Shown here one piece after another: positions 17,993 to 25,237 of a stretch of 35,467 nucleotides of DNA. Where the stretch lies: NCBI GenBank assembly GCA_964354485.1, contig CAYGZY010000139.1, forward strand, positions 1 through 35,467, read 5' to 3'. A program made the position numbers and the translations under genes. This DNA is from CAYGXH01 sp964354485 (GTDB lineage: Bacteria; Bacteroidota; Ignavibacteria; UBA10030; SZUA-254). Each line of letters starts with the position of its first letter. The stretch's first letter is position 1. The notes under the pieces were generated by a model. The model had not been told where the DNA came from, ran no database searches, and saw only the letters and a program-made list of their open reading frames with translations.

Positions 17993-18589
17993 TCAGAAGA
18001 CAAAGAGGTGAAATCCCACTATGATGCGTAAGCCCCCAAAATCCCCGAACAGCTCTTTCTTTTCTGAACGGCGGTAATCATAGATTACATCGGTAAAAAT
18101 CGAAAGGTGATTCTCCACATCCAGGGGCTGCTCAATGCCGATTCCACCGTAGTAACCCAGTTTCTTTTCGGCCTCGACATGATGCCCTTCGGACAACGCG
18201 CTTGAATACTTTTCCCGAACGATGGAATAACTTAATCCTCCCGAGAGGCGGAGAAGAATATATGAGACGATTCGTTGTTTGTTTGTTATACCGATGTGTA
18301 TGAATTGTTCGTCCAGAGTAACGGTACTATCGATTGCAGGATCCACGAGAGCTTTAGACCTGAAACCAGACCATTCGCCGGTCGCAAAGAGAGATGACGC
18401 GATCGGGAGAGAGATTCCTCCTCCCCAGATGAGGTCGGATTTAGATTCCGAGATTTGCGTGAACCTGAGATTTGACGGAAAAAAGAGACCTCCGTAGGCA
18501 GTAAACACGAAAGGTGGTTCCTGAGCCCTGACGACCGTGCCGAGTATGACAGTAATGATGATGGAACAGAGTACACGATGTTTCTTCAT
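17993..18589 (-). CDS. Small outer-membrane beta-barrel-like protein
   Basis: 198 residues with a signal peptide (MKKHRVLCSIIITVILGTVVRA, cleavage before QEPP). The mature part shows alternating hydrophobic and polar residues with repeated glycine and aromatic positions (FVFTAYGGLFFPSN, LIWGGGISLPIASSLFATGEWSGF, YILLRLSGGLSYSI, KLGYYGGIGIEQPL, LSIFTDVIYDY). It ends GGLRIIVGFHLFVF, with the aromatic C-terminal residue usual for outer-membrane barrels. Eight strands would fit the length. GGGAG-like GGGAGA precedes the ATG. It lies between the rbsC C-terminal stub and membrane/TPR copy 1. No function can be assigned; it could be a surface anchor, a small porin or a structural barrel. Confidence 0.75.
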   Translation of the reverse strand: MKKHRVLCSIIITVILGTVVRAQEPPFVFTAYGGLFFPSNLRFTQISESKSDLIWGGGISLPIASSLFATGEWSGFRSKALVDPAIDSTVTLDEQFIHIGITNKQRIVSYILLRLSGGLSYSIVREKYSSALSEGHHVEAEKKLGYYGGIGIEQPLDVENHLSIFTDVIYDYRRSEKKELFGDFGGLRIIVGFHLFVF

Positions 18590-18610
18590 AATATTCTCCC
18601 ACGATTGTGG

Positions 18611-18847
18611 TTATTTGATTCTCATCTGATCAATCAGTACAGCGAGCAGAATAACTACGCCGAGAACTACCATCTGAACATATGAGCCTACATTAAGGAG
18701 ATTCAATCTATTTCTCAGAACCCCGATTAGCATCGCACCGAGAAATGTTCCGATTATCGATCTTCTGCCACCGAAGAGGCTCGTACCTCCGACAACGACC
18801 AGACCGCAGAATTCCAGGAGTTGAACTACGCGATTACCATTTTTCAT
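18611..18847 (-). pseudogene. rbsC: C-terminal remnant of ribose-type ABC permease RbsC
   Basis: A 78-codon frame whose last 64 codons (from about 18802) match the C-terminal end of RbsC-type permeases: VVVGGTSLFGGR, GTFLGAMLIGVLRNRLN, NVGSYVQMVVLGVVILLAV. Earlier codons (MKNGNRVVQLLEFCG) do not match. Its ATG overlaps the stop of the upstream membrane/TPR gene (ATGA), so it may still be translated by accident. Together with the stub at 20942-21118 it represents one broken rbsC, with about 190 central codons missing and a foreign gene between the parts. Confidence 0.85.
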
Positions 18848-20874
18848 TGTCGTACATTACCCGATACACTATCTGTTATGGAAGATCGATATGCACGCAA
18901 GAACTCTTCAATACGCTGAACCCTAGGATCGTCTGGTCTAATTGCGGCATACTTCTCCAGGAGTGGTTTTGCATCTTCAGGATTATTCATTTTTAAGTAA
19001 CAGTAACCTGCTTTGAGGTATGAATCGGCATGCAGGGGATCTACCTCTATGGCACGGAGATAAAACTGGAGGGCATCCCGATATCCATTGTTGTAAGCCG
19101 TGTGGTACTCGCCCAGAGCATGGAAGGGAACAGCTGAGGTCGGGTGCAGATCAAGGCTCTTCTTTGTGGTTTCAATAGCGTCCGCGAACCTCCCCTGCTT
19201 CGCATAGATCATCCCCAGATTAACGTAGACCATCCAACTGCGGCTACCATATGAAATGGCGTGTCGGTAACAATCTGCCTCATTGCTTTCATCTCCTACG
19301 GTGCGATACACTTCAGACAGTTTCCCCCATATCCGTGCATTGGTTGAATCCAATTCGAGGAAATTACGGTAATAAGTCTTTGCCTCTTGATATTTCTGCC
19401 TGTCCCGAAAAAAAACCGCAATTTCCTCATAGGATGCCATCAGGGTCTTTCTTCCCCAGAGCTGCTGATCGGCCAATGTTTGAAATCTCATCATTCCGCG
19501 TTTCTCACTGGCATTGATCACTGTATAGGCGATGGTTGGTATGCACGTCAGGATAATAATAGGAATGAACGATAGACGCCTCACAGATTGATCAACGAAT
19601 CGCACCCAGGCATATCCCGATGCAACTAATAGACCGAGCGTGAAAGGGGCCAGTAGATCCCAGTCCCGGCTCATTCCGAAGTCAAAATTAAAAAATAGAC
19701 AGAAAGCCAAACCAGAAAGGGCAGTAAGGATGAGAAACAGCCAGATGAAGTTTCGACTTGATATATTCTTCGGCCCGAGGATGACTACCGAGAAGAGCAT
19801 GATGAGGGCAAATGGGGCAATCAGGATTTGAATGTTCAGAATGTCGTTCAGGTGCATAATTGAAAAGAGTGTATAACCCTGAAATTCATTCCTCACCTCC
19901 CCCATGCCAAGCGCATGTTTCCGACTCATGGTCAAGGTATTCCATATCTGATCGAGAGAATATCCCAACAGGAGCAGAAGCCCGATCCATGTTGTGGCTG
20001 CAATGAGAAGTGAGAGAATGCCTCTTTGCCACAATTTTCGGCGCACATCATGAAAGATTAACAAAAGAAACGACGGAATCATGCATAGCATTCCAAAATG
20101 AAGAATGCATATTCCTCCAAAGGCAACTGATGCGGCAGATGGATGAACTCTCCCTTTAAAGTAACCTACCGACAGCCATACGTAGAAGAGAAAACCAAGA
20201 CAGAGCGAGGTATAATTTTCTACATAACCAAAAAAAAGGGCAGAGCTCCCCGCAGCGACAAATAGACCAAACAACAAAATTCGATCGATCGCATCATCGG
20301 CTAAACGACGGGCCAGCAACGCCATAAGTGCAATGCAACCGGCCCCGAAAAGGATGTTCATCAACTGTATGGGGAGCTCCGGACTACCGGTGAAACCCCA
20401 CGAAGCGAAGAGCCTGGTTATTTCCCAATTTAAAATTCCGGCTAGCGGTTCATAGTGAAAATATGCAACCGCCTCAGAGAGTTTACGGATGAATGGCAAG
20501 GTCCGGGGCATCAGTGTTCCATCGCCTAGGAGAAAAAAATTTTGCCTCCCAACCCATAAAACAAGGATTGAGAGAAGAAGGAGTCCAACCGATAACTGAG
20601 TTCTTCCTCTCTGAGGCAAACCTTTAAAACGGCCTATGAGTCTTTCGATATACTCAAGGAGCCTTTTTTGAACTGCCGGAATGAGAGTGAGAATCATGAG
20701 GATTGGAAGAATGATCTTCAAAATCTTCGGGTAGTAGCCAAACTGATGAAATCCCCAATTCAGTGAATTGGGAAAGAACGCACCATAAAGATGGATTCCG
20801 ACCAGGATCATCCCCCACAGGGTAACAATCCACGGGAGGATGCGGAAGGGAATCCTTAAAATTTCAGATCGCAT
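18844..20874 (-). CDS. Polytopic membrane protein with C-terminal TPRs, GT-C-like (copy 2, inside broken rbsC)
   Basis: A 676-residue paralogue of the protein at 15993-17984 with the same layout: about ten membrane segments to about residue 440, then at least four TPR units (DLDSTNARIWGKLSEVYRTVG, WMVYVNLGMIYAKQGRFADAI, AVPFHALGEYHTAYNNGY, ADSYLKAGYCYLKMNNPEDA). WGFH (40-43), FFLLGDG (113-119) and EPLAG (142-146) fall at the same residue numbers as in copy 1, so the first 150 residues align without gaps. FFGYVENY, LHFG, SRKHALGM and FGMSRDWDLLAPF are also shared. The gene sits between the N- and C-terminal stubs of rbsC. It appears intact and not decayed, so it is probably under selection. 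GT-C glycosyltransferase activity is only a hypothesis. Confidence 0.8.
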   Translation of the reverse strand: MRSEILRIPFRILPWIVTLWGMILVGIHLYGAFFPNSLNWGFHQFGYYPKILKIILPILMILTLIPAVQKRLLEYIERLIGRFKGLPQRGRTQLSVGLLLLSILVLWVGRQNFFLLGDGTLMPRTLPFIRKLSEAVAYFHYEPLAGILNWEITRLFASWGFTGSPELPIQLMNILFGAGCIALMALLARRLADDAIDRILLFGLFVAAGSSALFFGYVENYTSLCLGFLFYVWLSVGYFKGRVHPSAASVAFGGICILHFGMLCMIPSFLLLIFHDVRRKLWQRGILSLLIAATTWIGLLLLLGYSLDQIWNTLTMSRKHALGMGEVRNEFQGYTLFSIMHLNDILNIQILIAPFALIMLFSVVILGPKNISSRNFIWLFLILTALSGLAFCLFFNFDFGMSRDWDLLAPFTLGLLVASGYAWVRFVDQSVRRLSFIPIIILTCIPTIAYTVINASEKRGMMRFQTLADQQLWGRKTLMASYEEIAVFFRDRQKYQEAKTYYRNFLELDSTNARIWGKLSEVYRTVGDESNEADCYRHAISYGSRSWMVYVNLGMIYAKQGRFADAIETTKKSLDLHPTSAVPFHALGEYHTAYNNGYRDALQFYLRAIEVDPLHADSYLKAGYCYLKMNNPEDAKPLLEKYAAIRPDDPRVQRIEEFLRAYRSSITDSVSGNVRQ

Positions 20875-21118
20875 GAAGACTAATTTCCCCTTTATTAAGA
20901 AGGGTAATTATGTAAAAACGTAACCAAAATAGATGTTGATAAAATGTCATACCGGCGGCAATGATAGCCGTGATTGATGTCTGAAGTGTTACGTTGAGAA
21001 TGTTATCGGTTGTAAAAAAAAACGGCGATAGCCCTGAAAAGAGAACGATCTCGCGGAGGAGAGTGATGATAATTCCGAATTCGCCAATGATGGACCGTAT
21101 CCGCTTCGACTTAGCCAT
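20864..21118 (-). pseudogene. rbsC: N-terminal remnant of ribose-type ABC permease RbsC
   Basis: The ATG at 21118 overlaps the rbsA stop by 8 bases, the usual rbsA-rbsC coupling. Residues 1-59 match RbsC permeases (IRSIIGEFGIIITLL, LSPFFFTTDNILNV, TSITAIIAAGMTF). The match stops abruptly after AAGMTF near 20942, just where an intact RbsC would continue into its conserved second helix region. The remaining 25 codons are unrelated leader of the next gene, ending in a stop at 20864 inside that gene's first codons. The frame cannot make a working permease. Confidence 0.85.
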
Positions 21119-22616
21119 GGTCCGCTTCCAGCGTGCCACCCGTGGCAAGAGTCATGATCTTCTCCTGAGTTGCATCTTTCCGCGACAGAATACCTGTAAT
21201 TTTGCCTTCCCACATCACTCCGATCCTGTCGCTGATACCGAGGAGTTCCGGTAAATCGGAAGAGATCATTATTACGCCGATACCTTCCTGAGCGAGTTTG
21301 TTGATGAGATTATAGATTTCAAATTTAACTCCGACATCGATGCCGACCGTTGGCTCATCAAAAATGAGGAGCTTCGACCTCGTAAAGAGCCATCGTGCCA
21401 GTACGACTTTCTGCCGATTGCCGCCGCTTAAATTCTCAACCTCCTGTTCAAGCGAGGGTGTTTTAATTCTCAGGTCTTCGGTAAACTTCTTAGCGATAGA
21501 ATTTTCCCGGCTCCTGTCAATGAATATCCCCTTTACAACATCATGTAAATTAGAGAGCGAAATGTTCTCCCGGACATTCATTTGCATGATCAGTCCGTAC
21601 CTGTTGCGGTCCTCGGTCAGTAATCCGATCCCCAGACGAATCGCTTCGCGCGGGGAACGCGGAGAAATTTCACTGCCATCGAGCTTGATGCTTCCCCGTT
21701 CTTTTTTATCAGCGCCGAAAATTATCCGGGCGATCTCACTCCTGCCTGCTCCTACAAGACCGGCCAATCCGAAAATCTCACCGCGACATATACTCAGGGA
21801 TATATCTTTCAGTATACCGCCGCTTATCCCTTCCAGTCGCAGAACCTCGGAACCGCGCTGGAGTTCGATTTTCGGATATTCCTGTTCGAGTTCGCGGCCT
21901 ACCATCCACCTAACCAAACTTCTCCGATCAGCTTCACTCACCAGGCAGCTGTGTATATACTTCCCGTCTCGCAGGACGGTAAGCCTGTCACCAATCTCAA
22001 AAATTTCCTCCAGCCTGTGAGAGATGTATATTATGCCAACTCCCTCCGCTTTGAGCCTTCTGATAACCGCAAAAAGATTCTTCAGTTCGTTCTCCGTCAG
22101 GGCGGCCGATGGCTCATCCATCGCAAGAATTCTGACCTTCTTCGATATGGCTTTAGCAATTTCTACCATCTGCCGCTGGGCAACACTAAGGGAGTGGACG
22201 GGGATGTCCGTCGGTATCTCCTCGCCAAGTTGGGCAAGCGCCGTACGGGCAATTGCATGCATTACCGGGTAGTTAACGAACGGTGTTTTTGCTTTTGTCG
22301 GCTCGCTGCCGAGAAGGATATTTTCGGCAACCGTTAATTCCGGGACCAACTTAAACTCCTGGTAGATCATGCCGATGGCGTGCTTCTGCGAATCGGCGGG
22401 GGAATGAAAAGTAACCTCTTTGCCATCAATGAAAATTGATCCGCAGTTTTTCGTCGTGGCTCCGGAGAGAACTTTCATGAGCGTCGACTTGCCAGCGCCA
22501 TTTTCTCCGAGGAGACAATGAACTTCGCCGGATTGAAGCGTAAAATTCACTTCCGAGAGCGCCAGAACACCCGGATATTCCTTCCTGATGCCGCGCATCT
22601 CAAGAAGAGGGTGCAT
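21111..22616 (-). CDS. rbsA: Ribose-type sugar ABC transporter ATPase RbsA
   Basis: Twin-cassette ATPase of carbohydrate (CUT2) importers, 501 residues, full family length. The first cassette has GENGAGKSTLMKVLSG (about 37-52), the signature LSVAQRQMVEIAKA, and LAMDEPSAALTENE. The second has the usual modified P-loop GLVGAGRSEIARIIFG, LSGGNRQKVVLARWL and IFDEPTVGIDVG. It would energise sugar uptake at the cytoplasmic side. All catalytic elements look intact, yet both partners in this operon are broken: the binding protein is cut down to 88 codons and the permease to two stubs. It may therefore be a leftover, or may serve another permease elsewhere. Which sugar it once served is not certain; ribose or a related monosaccharide is the family norm. 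Confidence 0.93.
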   Translation of the reverse strand: MHPLLEMRGIRKEYPGVLALSEVNFTLQSGEVHCLLGENGAGKSTLMKVLSGATTKNCGSIFIDGKEVTFHSPADSQKHAIGMIYQEFKLVPELTVAENILLGSEPTKAKTPFVNYPVMHAIARTALAQLGEEIPTDIPVHSLSVAQRQMVEIAKAISKKVRILAMDEPSAALTENELKNLFAVIRRLKAEGVGIIYISHRLEEIFEIGDRLTVLRDGKYIHSCLVSEADRRSLVRWMVGRELEQEYPKIELQRGSEVLRLEGISGGILKDISLSICRGEIFGLAGLVGAGRSEIARIIFGADKKERGSIKLDGSEISPRSPREAIRLGIGLLTEDRNRYGLIMQMNVRENISLSNLHDVVKGIFIDRSRENSIAKKFTEDLRIKTPSLEQEVENLSGGNRQKVVLARWLFTRSKLLIFDEPTVGIDVGVKFEIYNLINKLAQEGIGVIMISSDLPELLGISDRIGVMWEGKITGILSRKDATQEKIMTLATGGTLEADHG

Positions 22617-22618
22617 AT

Positions 22619-22885
22619 TTAATCCTGTTTTCCCTTCTCGAGACTTTCTCTGTCAACAATCCCGACAGCCACTGGGATGACCTTCGACGCTTCTGCCCCG
22701 GTAAAGTAGTCGCGGATTGCTCCGATCGTTGTCTCACCGACCTTTGCAGTTTCTCTCTGTAATCTCTCTCCAAGGTCTTTATAAAATATGATTCCGTGCG
22801 TCAAGAGTGATATACCGATAAACTTTCCCGCTTTCGATTCCTCTATTTTCAGAGAATCTGTTTCAGCTGATTTTTTAACAGTCAA
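22619..22885 (-). pseudogene. rbsB: Internally deleted sugar-binding protein RbsB remnant
   Basis: An 88-codon frame from a TTG at 22885. Residues about 20-48 (GKFIGISLLTHGIIFYKDL, then ERLQRETAK) match the start of mature RbsB-type proteins. Residues 49-88 (VGETTIGAIRDYFTG, KVIPVAVGIVDRESLEK) match their very C-terminus. About 250 residues between are missing, and the join is in frame. There is no signal peptide, and an in-frame stop lies upstream with no ATG. It ends two bases before the rbsA start, the normal position for rbsB. It cannot bind sugar as a periplasmic protein. The alternative, a genuine small protein, is unlikely given both matches. Confidence 0.8.
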
Positions 22886-22912
22886 TCTTACAAAGAAATG
22901 TTGGAAAAATCA

Positions 22913-22950
22913 ATTATATCGAGTTTAATCCCGTAAAAACGACCTGACAA
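22913..22950 (-). promoter_or_regulatory. Candidate promoter of the degraded rbs operon
   Basis: On the minus strand a perfect TATAAT (22918-22913) lies about 28 bases before the TTG of the rbsB remnant, without a good -35. An overlapping alternative is TTGTCA (22950-22945), 17 bases, TAAACT (22927-22922). The promoter may have outlived its operon. Confidence 0.4.
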
Positions 22951-22974
22951 ATGCGGTATGAATGCAACCAGTAG

Positions 22975-23021
22975 AAAAAAAACTCCTACGAAAATAAGAA
23001 CTGGCATGCATTCCGTAGGAG
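22975..23021 (-). terminator. Terminator after transketolase
   Basis: CTCCTACG (22983-22990) and CGTAGGAG (23014-23021) form an 8-bp stem with a 23-base loop, followed on the minus strand by eight T residues (22982-22975). It lies 22 bases after the transketolase stop at 23043 and insulates the rbs remnants. Confidence 0.75.
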
Positions 23022-23042
23022 CAGATATTTTATCTGACAGCG

Positions 23043-25076
23043 TCAGTGGCTTAACAATTCACCTTTTCCCTTGATTTTCATCAACTCAACTGCTTTTTGG
23101 GCGATATGTTCTGCGCTGACTTCAAATTCTTTAACTAATTCCCACGGAGCGCCGGAATCACCAAAGCGATCTTTTACACCGATTGCACCCGTGATAATGG
23201 GATTGCCGTAGAGGTTCGGGCACCCGGTAATAATACTGCTCACCGGCCATGCAAGGGCGCCGATCTGGTGCTCTTCTGCCGTAATAACAACATTGGTCTC
23301 CCCCGCCGCCCGGATAACCGATTCCTTATCCATGGGTTTCATTGTATGAATGTTGACGATTCTTGTTTCCCATCCGAACTCTTTTTTCAGGATGTATGCC
23401 GCGCGCATTGCCTCGGGCACCATTGGTCCGCATGCAACGATGGACAAGTGTTCATTTTCATTAACATAACGATCCGCAATGACTGTCTCAAAGGCATCGA
23501 TAAAGTTCTGAGATTCTTTTCTGAAACGGATAACATTTGCTTTACCGAAAATGAACGGTGTTGCGTCTGTTGTTATGACGGGAGTTGCTTCACGAGCAAA
23601 ACGGATGAATTTCGGACCGGCGTGTTTAAGGAGGAGATAATCACTCGCCTTTTTAGTTTCGATGACATCGCACGGGACGACAACCGACATGTTCGGCAGT
23701 CCGCACATTGCAAAGAGATCCTCGAGCGCCTGATGCGTTGCTCCATCCGGTCCTACCGAAACACCGCCATGCGCTCCGGCTATGAAAACATTGAAATTTC
23801 CGTAGCACACAGAGACGCGTATCTGGTCCAGATTACGGGCAGCTGCGAAGGTTCCGTATGTTCCGAGGACAGGGATTTTTCCCTCTTTAGCAAGGCCGGC
23901 GGCGGCGGCGGTCGCAGATTGTTCTGCAATTCCCATACTGATCCACCGTTTCTTCCTCTCGGGCTTTCCCTGGTAGAAGTCGCTAATCGTTATGGATCCG
24001 GAGATATCAAGACCGAGCGCTACTATGCGCGGATCGTCTCCGTTCGCCGCAAGCGACTGGCCGAATCCTTTTCTCGTCGGCTCCATTTTCACCTGCATCG
24101 TCGTGCCTGCGTTCCACCAATAATTTTTCCTGAACTTCGGCACTTTCGCATCGAGTTTCTTTTCTACCTCCTGCTGATACGCTTTCGCATGAGCCAAAAG
24201 TGATTCATAGGGTATCGTATTTTTAAGTCCAAGCTCATCAAGTCCTTTCAGCATTTCATCGTAGTTTGGCGTTTTGCCGTGCCAGCCGGCAATATCTTCC
24301 ATAAAACTCACGCCTTTACCTTTGACTGTATCGGCAATAATAACAAGTGGTTTGCCTACATTTTTTTTCCCGCGCATCAGCGCTTCAGTAACCTGTTTCA
24401 TATCGTGGCCATTGATGCGCATAACTTCCCACCCAAAGCTCCTGTATTTATCTTCAAGCGGATCGACACTCATCACGTCCTTGACCCATCCGTCAATCTG
24501 CAAACGGTTGTAGTCAATAATTCCGATAAGATTGTCAAGCTTATAATGCCCGGCTTCCATGGCGGCTTCCCATATGTTGCCTTCCTGCTGTTCGCCGTCC
24601 CCCATAATGCAAAATGTTGTATAGTTTTTATCATCCAGCTTTCCTGCAAGCGCAATCCCTACCGCAACACTTAATCCCTGACCGAGAGAACCGCTCGACA
24701 CCTCGACGGCCGGGAGCTTCAGCCAGTGAGGGTGTCCCTGGAATGGGGAATACAATTTTCGGAGGTACATGACATCCTCCTTCTTGCAAAATCCCGCGAA
24801 AGCAAGTCCGAGGTACAGACTCGGCGCCTTGTGACCGGTCGACCAGATAATACGATCTCTCTTATCCCAGCTCGGATTATCGGGAGCGAGATCGGCGACC
24901 TTAAGATACAGCGCCGCAGTAATATCCATAATTGAGAGCGTCCCGCCTGCATGGCCGGAACCTGCGGCACAGAGTGCGACGAGGTTATACCCCCGCATGA
25001 GATTTGCCTGTTCTCTTAACTCATCGATGGTATAGTCTTTGATTACCTTCCCGGATTTTGAATCGATAAGCGCCAT
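23043..25076 (-). CDS. tkt: Transketolase
   Basis: Moves two-carbon units between sugar phosphates in the pentose phosphate pathway, using thiamine diphosphate. It has 677 residues in one chain with all three domains. The N-terminal PP domain has AAGSGHAGGTLS, SSGSLGQGLSVAVG and the ThDP/Mg motif GDGEQQEGNIWEA, then DYNRLQIDG. The Pyr domain has the catalytic glutamate in MGIAEQSATAAAAGLA, plus GTYGTFAAARNLDQIR and AGAHGGVSVGPDGATHQ. A C-terminal domain ends the chain (NIHTMKPMDKESV, TAEEHQIGALAWP). The PP and Pyr halves resemble the two-subunit transketolases of archaea joined into one chain. AAGGA stands before the ATG. The gene is a single unit between a terminator on each side. Confidence 0.96.
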   Translation of the reverse strand: MALIDSKSGKVIKDYTIDELREQANLMRGYNLVALCAAGSGHAGGTLSIMDITAALYLKVADLAPDNPSWDKRDRIIWSTGHKAPSLYLGLAFAGFCKKEDVMYLRKLYSPFQGHPHWLKLPAVEVSSGSLGQGLSVAVGIALAGKLDDKNYTTFCIMGDGEQQEGNIWEAAMEAGHYKLDNLIGIIDYNRLQIDGWVKDVMSVDPLEDKYRSFGWEVMRINGHDMKQVTEALMRGKKNVGKPLVIIADTVKGKGVSFMEDIAGWHGKTPNYDEMLKGLDELGLKNTIPYESLLAHAKAYQQEVEKKLDAKVPKFRKNYWWNAGTTMQVKMEPTRKGFGQSLAANGDDPRIVALGLDISGSITISDFYQGKPERKKRWISMGIAEQSATAAAAGLAKEGKIPVLGTYGTFAAARNLDQIRVSVCYGNFNVFIAGAHGGVSVGPDGATHQALEDLFAMCGLPNMSVVVPCDVIETKKASDYLLLKHAGPKFIRFAREATPVITTDATPFIFGKANVIRFRKESQNFIDAFETVIADRYVNENEHLSIVACGPMVPEAMRAAYILKKEFGWETRIVNIHTMKPMDKESVIRAAGETNVVITAEEHQIGALAWPVSSIITGCPNLYGNPIITGAIGVKDRFGDSGAPWELVKEFEVSAEHIAQKAVELMKIKGKGELLSH

Positions 25077-25121
25077 GTGATATTCCTTTTCTTAAAGATG
25101 AACGATGATCAGGATTGGACT

Positions 25122-25152
25122 AGTATAGAATTGAGAACCTATTACGTGCCAA
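25122..25152 (-). promoter_or_regulatory. Candidate promoter of transketolase
   Basis: A TATACT -10 (25127-25122) with TTGGCA (25152-25147) 19 bases upstream on the minus strand. The spacing is longer than ideal, and the -35 overlaps the end of the DUF2851 terminator, so this is a weak call. Confidence 0.35.
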
Positions 25153-25187
25153 AAAGTACCGCTTTTCCCGTTGAAAAACAAGCGGCA
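25151..25187 (-). terminator. Terminator after the DUF2851 gene
   Basis: TGCCGCTT (25187-25180, minus strand) pairs with AAGCGGTA (25164-25157) with one G-U pair, followed by five T residues (25155-25151). It lies about 50 bases past the stop at 25238. Confidence 0.65.
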
Positions 25188-25237
25188 ATTCCGTCCTTTT
25201 CTCATCCCTGCAACTCTGTCTTTCAAATATGAAAATT

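Noticed and set aside
18600..21000. Insertion sequence or transposon carrying the membrane/TPR gene into rbsC
   Set aside because: I searched both junctions by eye for terminal inverted repeats, target duplications and recombinase genes and found none, so a mobile element is not supported.
23268..24203. A 311-codon open frame on the plus strand inside transketolase
   Set aside because: It is antisense to the conserved middle of transketolase, shows no protein family pattern, and has no ribosome site of note; it is a shadow of the real gene's codon use.
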